From Chloroflexota bacterium (GTDB lineage: Bacteria; Chloroflexota; Dehalococcoidia; SZUA-161), in contig VGNW01000025.1 in NCBI GenBank assembly GCA_016865955.1, forward strand, positions 1-17,670: a DNA stretch of 17,670 bases. The letters run 5' to 3'. The stretch's first letter is position 1. Each line of letters begins with the position of its first letter. Shown here piece by piece: positions 6,225 to 12,208 of the stretch. Below the pieces are notes generated by a model. The model did not search any database. It saw only the letters and a program-made list of their open reading frames with translations, and was not told the origin of the DNA. A program made the position numbers and the translations under genes.

Positions 6225-7531
6225 GCATGGAGGACATTTTAAGCCAGCCGCTGGCGCTGCCCGATGGGGTGGATTACGATGAATATCTGATAGCCACGTA
6301 TTTCGTCTCTTTCGCGGCGGAGATGCCCATACCGTTGCTGGCTCAGGCGCTGGCTATCGAGCAGAGCACCGGAACATGGGTGCCCGTGCCGGGGGAGACG
6401 CACGAGGTGCGCTGCAAGCATGTCGCCCGGGTAATCGGGGTGTACGAGATACCCGACCATGAGTTCGAGGTGCCCAAAGGGCTGGAGACACGTAACTGGG
6501 TTATCCAGGTAGCTTATCCCGAGGTCAACATCGGTGAGCAGATACCCATGATGCTGACTACCGTAGTGGGCAACATCTCGATGGGCGGCAAAATAAAGCT
6601 CATCGATGTCCGTTTCCCCGAGAAGTATGTGGCGGGGTTTAAAGGACCGAAGTTCGGCATCCCCGGCATCAGGAAGCTGCTCAAGGTGCCCAGGCGACCC
6701 CTGCTCAACAATATGATAAAGCCCTGCACCGGCTATCCGCTGAAGGTGGGCGCCGATTTGTTCCGGCAAGCGGCGCTGGGCGGGTGCGACATCATCAAGG
6801 ACGACGAGCTGATAGCCGACGCCTCGTTTAATTCGGCGCTGGGGCGCGTCAAAAAGTACAGGCAGATAGAGAAGCAGGTGTACGAGGAGAAGGGCGAGCA
6901 CACCCTGTACACGGTAAACATCACGGACAAGATACCGAAGGTGTTCGAGAACGCTAAGCACGCTGTAGAGCTGGGCTGCAACGCGTTGATGATAAACTAC
7001 TTAGCTGTGGGATTCCCTGTGTTGCAGGCTCTGGCGGAGGATCCGGCGATAAATGTGCCCATACTGGCGCACATGGATGTTGCGGGCGCTCTGTACATGT
7101 CGCCGTATCATGGCATCAGCTCCCATCTGGTGCTGGGGAAGCTGCCGCGCCTTGCCGGAGCGGACATAGTGGTTATTCCGGCGCCTTACGGCAAAGCGCC
7201 GGTGATTCCCGACAGATTCCAGACGGTGGCGCGGAATCTGTCGTTCCCGCTGTATCATCTGAAGCCGACCTTCCCCATGCCCTCCGGCGGCATCACGCCG
7301 ACGATGGTGCCGCAGGTGATAAAAGACCTCGGCATGGATATAGTCATCGGCTCAGGCGGAGGCATCCATGCCCATCCGCAGGGTCCGATTGCCGGCGGCA
7401 AAGCGTTCCGTCAGGCAATCGATGCTGCGATGAAGGGTATCCCGCTGGAGGAATACGCGAAAAAGCATCCCGAGCTCGACGTGGTGGTAAAGATGTGGGC
7501 AGACCCGTTCGGGAAGGGAGTGTCGGGGTGA
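6221..7531 (+). CDS. RuBisCO-like protein (form IV, RLP)
   Basis: A 436-residue protein of the RuBisCO large-subunit superfamily. Relative to true RuBisCO the following are kept: E47 and the STGTW strand (E60, T65, W66), N118 (N123), K167 (K175), the metal and carbamate site K193-D195-E196 in GGCDIIKDDE (K201, D203, E204), H284 (H294), K307 in the GKL loop 6 (K334), S355-G-G (S379) and the G378-GG phosphate loop (G403/G404). Changed are K177 to C169 and R295 to M285, and no His aligns with H327. It can probably bind Mg2+ and enolise a phosphorylated ketose but should not fix CO2 on RuBP. Known RLPs act as a methylthio-diketone enolase (MtnW), a methylthioribulose-phosphate isomerase or a sugar-acid-phosphate decarboxylase. 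None of their usual partner genes are here. The start overlaps the kinase stop and follows GAGGAGGT. Confidence 0.93.
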   Translation: MSMEDILSQPLALPDGVDYDEYLIATYFVSFAAEMPIPLLAQALAIEQSTGTWVPVPGETHEVRCKHVARVIGVYEIPDHEFEVPKGLETRNWVIQVAYPEVNIGEQIPMMLTTVVGNISMGGKIKLIDVRFPEKYVAGFKGPKFGIPGIRKLLKVPRRPLLNNMIKPCTGYPLKVGADLFRQAALGGCDIIKDDELIADASFNSALGRVKKYRQIEKQVYEEKGEHTLYTVNITDKIPKVFENAKHAVELGCNALMINYLAVGFPVLQALAEDPAINVPILAHMDVAGALYMSPYHGISSHLVLGKLPRLAGADIVVIPAPYGKAPVIPDRFQTVARNLSFPLYHLKPTFPMPSGGITPTMVPQVIKDLGMDIVIGSGGGIHAHPQGPIAGGKAFRQAIDAAMKGIPLEEYAKKHPELDVVVKMWADPFGKGVSG

Positions 7532-7535
7532 AATT

Positions 7536-7600
7536 CCAAACCCCAAGCTCCAAATCCCAGAGGGCGGCGTTTGGAACTTGGAGCTTCTAACTTGGGGTTT
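7536..7600. repeat. Imperfect inverted repeat inside the kinase-RLP operon
   Basis: AAACCCCAAG (7538-7547) pairs with CTTGGGGTTT (7591-7600), and AAGCTCCAA (7545-7553) pairs with TTGGAGCTT (7578-7586). The element fills the 96-nt gap between the RuBisCO-like gene and the next gene. It looks like a dispersed palindromic unit and may alter expression of the last gene; no T-run follows. Confidence 0.7.
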
Positions 7601-7627
7601 CGAGTTTTCTCTATTGAAAGGAGCATG

Positions 7628-8839
7628 ATGAGCAAGGTTACTGTTCTGGGCGGATGTGGGGTTGTGGGCAGCGTAGCGGTGCAGACACTGGTTGCGAGCA
7701 AGGCTTTCGATGAGATAGCGATAGCTGACAAGGACAAGGCTCTGGCGGCGAAGCTGGCTAAAAAGCTGGGCGCGAAAAAGGTCTCGGCGGTGGAACTCGA
7801 TGCCAAGAAGCCCCAGAGCATAAAGAAAGCCATCGCCGGCTCGCAGGTGGTATTGAACTGCGTCGGTCCTTTCTATGAGTACGGTCCCGGCATTTTGAAA
7901 ACGGTCATACAGTCCAAAATCAACTATGTCGATATCTGCGACGACATGGATGCCACTCAGAAGCTCCTGGAGCTGGACGAGGCTGCCAAAAAAGCAGGCG
8001 TCTCGGTGCTAATAGGGATGGGCAGCTCGCCCGGCGTCGCCAACGTGCTGGTGAGGTTCTGCGCCGATTCCATGCTGGATAAGGTCGAGTCGGTTGACAT
8101 CTACCATGCGCACGGCGGCGAGAAGGCGGAGGGACCCGCGGTGGTGAAGCACCGCATCCACTCTATGAAGATGGACATACCGATGTTCCTCGATGGCAAG
8201 TTCACCGCGGTGCGGATGTTCGATGAAAGCGGCAGGGCGCTGGAGGAGGATGTGGAGTTCCGCGATGTGGGCACCTATCGCGTCTATGCCTATCCGCATC
8301 CCGAGACGCTGACTCTGCCCATGAATCTGAAGGGCGTTAAGAGGGTGACCAACCTCGGGCTGGTGCTGCCCCCGTCGTATGCCACGCTGATAAAAGGGAT
8401 GGTGCGGTTCGGCATCACCGATGAGAAGCCGATCGAGGTGCAGGGGCAGAAGATAGTGCCGCTGGAGTTTGCCGTGGCGTATATCCTGTCGCGCAGGCAG
8501 CAGTTGATGAAAGAGGCGAAGCTGACTCAGCCCATGGGCTGCCTCAAGATAGTGGTAAAGGGGAGCAAAGACGGTGAGAAGAACACGTACATCTTCTCGA
8601 TGTCCTCGAGAGGTCAGGGCATGGGCGAGGGCACGGGCATCCCCGCCGCTCTGGGGGCGATTCTGATGGCGACAGGCAAGATAAAGAAGAAGGGCGTTAA
8701 TCCACCGGAGGCGTGCGTTGTGCCGATGGAGCTGCTGGAGCTGGCGCGCACCGGCATCAGCGCGGCAAACAAAAAAGGCTTCCCCATCGCCATCGAGCAC
8801 ATCGACGCTAAGGGCAAGGTAAAAAAGATAGATTTGTAA
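7628..8839 (+). CDS. Saccharopine-dehydrogenase-like NAD(P)-dependent oxidoreductase
   Basis: A 403-residue protein. The Rossmann fingerprint VTVLGGCGVVGSVAVQTL (GGxGxxG at residues 8-14), the acidic beta-2 end IAIADKD, VVLNCVGPFYEYGPGIL and YVDICDD are all typical of the saccharopine dehydrogenase / Lys9 superfamily. This family reduces or oxidises C-N or C-O bonds of amino acids, polyamines and some lipids, so the name does not fix a substrate. The C-terminal half is the usual catalytic alpha/beta domain (GQGMGEGTGIPAALGAILMATGKI). Two ATGs are adjacent; ATG 7628 is preferred because AAAGGAG lies 4 nt upstream. Longer frames back to 7571 run through the repeat and are not believed. It is the third gene of the operon and may reshape the product of the RLP step (inference). 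Confidence 0.88.
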   Translation: MSKVTVLGGCGVVGSVAVQTLVASKAFDEIAIADKDKALAAKLAKKLGAKKVSAVELDAKKPQSIKKAIAGSQVVLNCVGPFYEYGPGILKTVIQSKINYVDICDDMDATQKLLELDEAAKKAGVSVLIGMGSSPGVANVLVRFCADSMLDKVESVDIYHAHGGEKAEGPAVVKHRIHSMKMDIPMFLDGKFTAVRMFDESGRALEEDVEFRDVGTYRVYAYPHPETLTLPMNLKGVKRVTNLGLVLPPSYATLIKGMVRFGITDEKPIEVQGQKIVPLEFAVAYILSRRQQLMKEAKLTQPMGCLKIVVKGSKDGEKNTYIFSMSSRGQGMGEGTGIPAALGAILMATGKIKKKGVNPPEACVVPMELLELARTGISAANKKGFPIAIEHIDAKGKVKKIDL

Positions 8840-8942
8840 GCCGCGATATTAGCTCGCTGTGTATGTTATCATCTACAAGGAGCAACATATCAAAAGTAAG
8901 ACTGTTTGGCAGTATCAGAAGACAATCAGAATAGCTTGTGCT

Positions 8943-9209
8943 CTACAAGAGACCTTTTAGACGAAGAATCTGAATGTAGTCGTTGCGGTTCAACCTACAA
9001 TCAATAGCCTGTCTCAATTGTTCTTCACTGAGTTTGAGTTGCTGTCTGATGCTATGCTGCATGGGAAGGTCACCACGCTTATGAGACCGCCTAGTTCGCG
9101 TAACTATCTTACCATCTACCTCGAACCACGCCAGAAGATCGCCGCTATCTCGGACCTTGAATTCAAATTTATCCATTAAGTGGTCGAATTCACGGTCTTT
9201 AATAGTCAT
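8943..9209 (-). CDS. Small basic protein, candidate toxin-like partner
   Basis: An 88-residue protein that I cannot place firmly. It has a basic core (GKIVTRTRRSHKRGDLP) and a helical C-terminus with the pattern SEEQLRQAIDCRLNRNDYIQILRLKGLL. The predicted order of beta strands then helices, the size and the basic charge resemble HicA-like or other small RNA-binding toxin folds, but no HicA catalytic GSHH motif is seen (the nearest is RRSHKRG). Its ATG overlaps the stop of the upstream gene (TAATG), so the two are translationally coupled, as in toxin-antitoxin pairs. Lower G+C than the surrounding operons suggests acquisition. Function unknown; a toxin role is only a hypothesis. Confidence 0.7.
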   Translation of the reverse strand: MTIKDREFDHLMDKFEFKVRDSGDLLAWFEVDGKIVTRTRRSHKRGDLPMQHSIRQQLKLSEEQLRQAIDCRLNRNDYIQILRLKGLL

Positions 9210-9607
9210 TACTTCTGAATCTTCTGAATTTTCTGTTGAAGCACCGACCAGACGTTTTGCAGGTCAGAGCCTAACCTATCTTGCCCGCCTTCTAAGGAAA
9301 AATAGAGTTCGACAATAGCGTATTGAAGGTCAAGTAGTGCTTCTGACCAATTCTCCCCGAATCCGAATTCGTTGAACTCAGTCGCTTCGGCTATGATGGA
9401 TGATCCTTCACTCGAAAATCTGACCGAGAAAGGCGAAAGTACACGAAGCCTACCATCGCGAAGTGAGCCGACAAGCACTTCTGCATCAAGCGGCATGGTC
9501 TTTTCAGTCTTATCAATCTTTTTATCTCTAATTTCCTGATTGGAGCCTTTTTCTTCATCTACAACGTTGATAGGCTGCCTTCTTAGGTCTTGCATAGTGG
9601 TTGGCAT
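9209..9607 (-). CDS. HicB-like small protein, candidate antitoxin
   Basis: A 132-residue protein starting at MPTTMQDLRR. The start is chosen because GGGAGGT lies 7 nt upstream; the longer frame begins at a TTG with no ribosome site. The first 40 residues are polar and charged (DEEKGSNQEIRDKKIDKTEK), probably disordered. The C-terminal half, ending FGFGENWSEALLDLQYAIVELYFSLEG, resembles the HicB-type pattern of a beta hairpin followed by a G-x-s-xx-EAL-x-x-L-x-x-A-I helix. A DNA-binding domain is not evident. The gene order, HicB-like first and small basic protein second with 1-nt overlap, suits an antitoxin-toxin or regulator-effector pair. Assignment rests on pattern only. Confidence 0.7.
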   Translation of the reverse strand: MPTTMQDLRRQPINVVDEEKGSNQEIRDKKIDKTEKTMPLDAEVLVGSLRDGRLRVLSPFSVRFSSEGSSIIAEATEFNEFGFGENWSEALLDLQYAIVELYFSLEGGQDRLGSDLQNVWSVLQQKIQKIQK

Positions 9608-9627
9608 TGTCATCACCTCCCTTGCGC

Positions 9628-10038
9628 TCAAGCACTTTTCTCAACGTCAATGCAGGTTGAACCGAGATATATGGTATTCGCCCATACTTGGAATTCGTAT
9701 CGCCCGTCGCTTGGTATATCAAAAGGGGGAAAGGGTATGTACAGCCCCATCGGAATTACCCGACTCTTTACTTCAAAATTACCTTTCGCTCCTACTAATA
9801 TTTTGTTAGTCGCAACCTGCACAAATCTCACATCGAATTCATATGCGCCCTCGGCGTTTGTAATCTTCAAGTAAACAGATATGTGTCTTCGGCTAGGAAA
9901 ATTCCGAACATGTATTACGTCAAATATCCCGATGAGGGTGTGCTTCCCGCTATTGGGGTCTACACAAGCAACATCACATACCAATGCTGCAGCTAGAATG
10001 GGCACAATCTGGCTTTGTGGCTTATCTCTTTGAGTCAT
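9628..10038 (-). CDS. DUF6941-like protein of unknown function
   Basis: A 136-residue protein with alternating hydrophobic strands. It begins IVPILAAALVCDVACVDPNSGKHTLIGIFDVIHVRNFP and ends YIPFPPFDIPSDGRYEFQVWANTIYLGSTCIDV. The CD...GKHTLIGIFD...FP pattern resembles the DUF6941 family, whose members are predicted all-beta proteins of unknown role. There is no signal peptide or membrane helix, since the first hydrophobic stretch is a strand within the fold. The gene ends 20 nt before the start of the HicB-like gene and so is first in a three-gene A+T-rich module. No ribosome site is visible before the ATG; a TATAAT box lies about 24 bp upstream of it, so the leader would be very short. Confidence 0.7.
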   Translation of the reverse strand: MTQRDKPQSQIVPILAAALVCDVACVDPNSGKHTLIGIFDVIHVRNFPSRRHISVYLKITNAEGAYEFDVRFVQVATNKILVGAKGNFEVKSRVIPMGLYIPFPPFDIPSDGRYEFQVWANTIYLGSTCIDVEKSA

Positions 10039-10061
10039 AACACTATTGTTCGTGAGTCTAT

Positions 10062-10067
10062 ATTATA
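10062..10067 (-). promoter_or_regulatory. -10 box of the DUF6941-like / HicB-like module
   Basis: A perfect TATAAT on the minus strand, 24 bp before the ATG at 10038, in a strongly A+T-rich stretch. The region 16-18 bp upstream (TTAATG, ATTAAT) is a poor -35. A separate TTGACA at 10117-10112 with CAGAAT 17 bp on is an alternative start. Confidence 0.5.
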
Positions 10068-10133
10068 ACACAATCAATAATAGCATTAATTCTGCATTAT
10101 TCGTTAGCGATTGTCAATAGGCAAGTAGTGGTT

Positions 10134-10886
10134 CTACATTCGAAGCAGCGAGTCCACTGCGGCGGGCACGGCGGTTAGAGGTCCTTCGAAGTCGGGTTTG
10201 GGGATGTTGTAGGTCTTGTTACTGCGTATCTTCTTGCTCAGCTCAATCGCTGTATCGCTGGCTACGCCCTCGTCGGTTACCAGGTAGGTCTTCATGCCGA
10301 TGCTCGCCACAATCATGTCGTTCACCGGGTCGTTGCCCACCATCAGGCATTCGTCGGGTTTCAACGCGATTTTGCGGCAGACCTCGAGATAGTATTCGAG
10401 GCGGGGTTTGCAGTACGACATGTTTTCGATATCCGTAACGAGGTCGAATTTTATGTCGTCGATTCCACCCCAGGCGAGGCGCTTCATCTGGACAATCGAG
10501 GGCCACATGGGATTGGAGGCAATCACCAGCTTGACCCGTTTCCTCTTCAAATTGAGGAGCATGTCGCGCACTCCATCGGGCACCGAGACTATATCGCGAA
10601 AGCGGTCGAACTCAGCCTCGTAGAAATCTATGAAGCGTTTCCAGAGCTTGTCGCGGGGTATATCCAGTCCCGACGAGAAGGAGTTCATGAAGTGGTCGGC
10701 GTTGGACATCTCGCCGTTGTTGTTCATCAGGAGCTGAGTGGAGATAAAGAGCCGTTCCAGGAGCTTATCCGCCGGCATGATGTCAGCAAAAGCAGAGGCA
10801 ATGCGGGCGAAGTAGCTTTCCGCGAACCGGCGTTCGCTGAAGTGAATCAGGGTGTTGTCCAAATCAAACAGAACAGCTTTCAGCAT
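10134..10886 (-). CDS. HAD-superfamily hydrolase
   Basis: A 250-residue haloacid-dehalogenase-type phosphatase or dehalogenase. All four HAD motifs are visible: DLDNTL with the nucleophile D8 and acid D10, motif II S124 in LVIASNP, motif III K160 in YCKPRLEYY, and motif IV GNDPVND at 184-190. A helical cap (about residues 15-95) between motifs I and II indicates a C1-type cap, as in phosphoglycolate phosphatases, YjjG-like nucleotidases and haloacid dehalogenases. D10 with DxDxT favours phosphatase activity over dehalogenation. The substrate is unknown. It has no clear operon partner; repeat-rich DNA separates it from the SDR gene upstream and a different A+T-rich module follows. Confidence 0.9.
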   Translation of the reverse strand: MLKAVLFDLDNTLIHFSERRFAESYFARIASAFADIMPADKLLERLFISTQLLMNNNGEMSNADHFMNSFSSGLDIPRDKLWKRFIDFYEAEFDRFRDIVSVPDGVRDMLLNLKRKRVKLVIASNPMWPSIVQMKRLAWGGIDDIKFDLVTDIENMSYCKPRLEYYLEVCRKIALKPDECLMVGNDPVNDMIVASIGMKTYLVTDEGVASDTAIELSKKIRSNKTYNIPKPDFEGPLTAVPAAVDSLLRM

Positions 10887-10920
10887 GATACACTACTTAA
10901 GTCAATTGGGCTGTCTATCT

Positions 10921-10926
10921 ATTATA
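10921..10926 (-). promoter_or_regulatory. -10 box of the HAD hydrolase gene
   Basis: A perfect TATAAT on the minus strand, 34 bp before the ATG at 10886. No -35 match is seen 17 bp upstream in the GC-rich flank, and no ribosome site lies in the leader. It indicates that this gene has its own start of transcription. Confidence 0.45.
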
Positions 10927-10952
10927 GGACAATTGCGCTGGCGGCGCCGAAT

Positions 10953-10976
10953 CTCGGGGATGATAACATCCCCGAG
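10953..10976. repeat. Perfect 10-bp stem hairpin in the SDR-HAD gap
   Basis: CTCGGGGATG and CATCCCCGAG enclose ATAA. It lies in the 263-bp gap between the SDR stop and the HAD start, upstream of the HAD -10 box. It could end the SDR transcript, though no T-run follows on either strand. Confidence 0.75.
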
Positions 10977-11001
10977 GAGCAGGATTAGGCAATTTACCCC
11001 T

Positions 11002-11102
11002 CCCTCTTATCCCTCCGTTCGGCTGAGCTCACGGCGAAGCCCTTAAGGGGAGGGAGGATTGAAATCTCCTCTCCCTTGACGGGAGAGGTAAGGGTGAGGG
11101 TG
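11002..11102. repeat. Purine/pyrimidine-rich repeat region with hairpin
   Basis: This part of the SDR-HAD gap is a mosaic of C/T-rich and G/A-rich blocks. It includes a perfect 8-bp stem, CCTCTCCC (11069-11076) and GGGAGAGG (11082-11089), with loop TTGAC, then GTAAGGGTGAGGGTGA. CCCTCCCT near 11000 can pair with AGGGAGGG near 11050. It has the look of a dispersed intergenic repeat and holds no credible gene. Confidence 0.6.
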
Positions 11103-11149
11103 AAACTTGGATTTGTCACTCGCTGGGGATGGTATTATCCCTGTTTTGC

Positions 11150-12082
11150 TTACATCAGCCTGACTATCAGTTTGCCGAAGGCGGGGCCGATGATGCGCTG
11201 CATGAGGACAATGAGGGGTGCGGGGAACTTGGCGGCGAGGTCCCGGCGGTAGTCGTCGAGGGTCTTATTCTGGTAGTTGAGAAGCGCCTGCGACTCGCTC
11301 GTGTCGTACCAGTCCAGGGCAAAAGGCTCCCCGGCGAACTTGTGCCGGGGCGGCAGGGGCAAACCAAATGTTCCCATAGCGACGTTCACCAGGTCTTTGT
11401 ACCTTATCTGCTGGCTGTGCCCGCCGCCAATAATCAGAGTCCTCCCCTTCACTTTACTGAAATATTTCACTGCGTTGACAATAGCGAGGTTCGCGTCATC
11501 CGGATGACAGAATTCAATCCGGTTATCGAGCGGGATGATGAACATCTGGTACTTCATGTCAGTGTAACTAATCTTCTCGTAAGGGACCGGCGTCAAGCGC
11601 AAAATCACGTAGTCGATTCCCGACTCTTTGACCAGGTTCTCTGCCTGAACTTTGGTTCTGGCATAGACGGTTACAGGGTGGCACGGGTTTCTGTCGGGAT
11701 GAAGGCACTCCGTAGCATCGGGGGTCAGCCCAAACACTGAGGACGATGAGATATATACGAAGGGAATGCTCATGCCCCTGTCTTTGATGAGGTCTACGAT
11801 GGCCCTCGTACCGCCTACATTGATCCTGTTCGCCAGTTCAGGGTTCTTCTCGGTCATCGGCTCTACTATGGCTGCCAGGTGGACCACCGCATCCACTCCC
11901 TCCAGTACTCGCCTGATTGAATCGGGCTTTGTGATGTCACCCCACACGGTCTCCACCGCTGTATCCATGCCCTTGAGCTTCCTCCGATGCAGCAGCACGC
12001 GTACCTCAGCCCCATCCCTGAGGAAGGCTCTGCAAAGGGGTGGGCCGAGATGACCGGATGCGCCAGTTATCAGTACCCTCAT
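11150..12082 (-). CDS. NAD-dependent epimerase/dehydratase (extended SDR)
   Basis: A 310-residue extended short-chain dehydrogenase of the epimerase/dehydratase type. It has the nucleotide loop TGASGHLG (6-13), a D49-I/T pair for the adenine, VVHLAA (67-71), the catalytic serine in SSSSVFG (112-118) and Y140-x3-K144. The middle part, LRLTPVPYEK..., and the HPDDANLAIVNAV segment are usual for sugar-nucleotide epimerases and for 3-beta-hydroxysteroid-dehydrogenase-like enzymes. The substrate is not clear. It runs in the same direction as the upstream sulfation operon, from which it is separated by 126 bp of hairpin-rich DNA. If co-transcribed it could prepare the sugar or lipid that is sulfated (inference, weak). 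Confidence 0.88.
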   Translation of the reverse strand: MRVLITGASGHLGPPLCRAFLRDGAEVRVLLHRRKLKGMDTAVETVWGDITKPDSIRRVLEGVDAVVHLAAIVEPMTEKNPELANRINVGGTRAIVDLIKDRGMSIPFVYISSSSVFGLTPDATECLHPDRNPCHPVTVYARTKVQAENLVKESGIDYVILRLTPVPYEKISYTDMKYQMFIIPLDNRIEFCHPDDANLAIVNAVKYFSKVKGRTLIIGGGHSQQIRYKDLVNVAMGTFGLPLPPRHKFAGEPFALDWYDTSESQALLNYQNKTLDDYRRDLAAKFPAPLIVLMQRIIGPAFGKLIVRLM

Positions 12083-12105
12083 CGCAATCTTTTCAACCCC
12101 CTGTA

Positions 12106-12151
12106 TCCCCCAGTCTTGGGGGAATTAGAAGTTTGGGGGACACCCCCAAAC
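12106..12151. repeat. Two adjacent G/C-tract hairpins between SDR and propeller genes
   Basis: TCCCCCA-GTCT-TGGGGGA (12106-12123) and GTTTGGGGG-ACA-CCCCCAAAC (12131-12151) are perfect 7-bp and 9-bp stems. They follow the propeller gene on the minus strand. No T-run follows, so they may be a dispersed repeat or a transcript-end stabiliser. Confidence 0.75.
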
Positions 12152-12208
12152 CCCCGTCAGGAAGTATCCTGCACCTCTTTTTTACTCCCATTAGTAAAGA
12201 ACTCTCTG

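Noticed and set aside
7571..7627. 19-codon N-terminal extension of the saccharopine-dehydrogenase-like protein
   Set aside because: It is encoded by the inverted repeat and lacks a ribosome site, whereas AAAGGAG precedes the ATG at 7628.
8009..8800. 263-codon minus-strand frame opposite the saccharopine-dehydrogenase-like gene
   Set aside because: It is rich in His, Arg and Leu in the manner of antisense translation of a GC-rich gene; the plus-strand protein has a clear Rossmann motif.
8840..8942. Possible short peptide from GTG in the gap after the saccharopine-dehydrogenase-like gene
   Set aside because: Only about 31 codons, without a ribosome site or recognisable similarity; it could equally be a relic of an acquired segment. 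I see no supported feature in this 103-bp gap.
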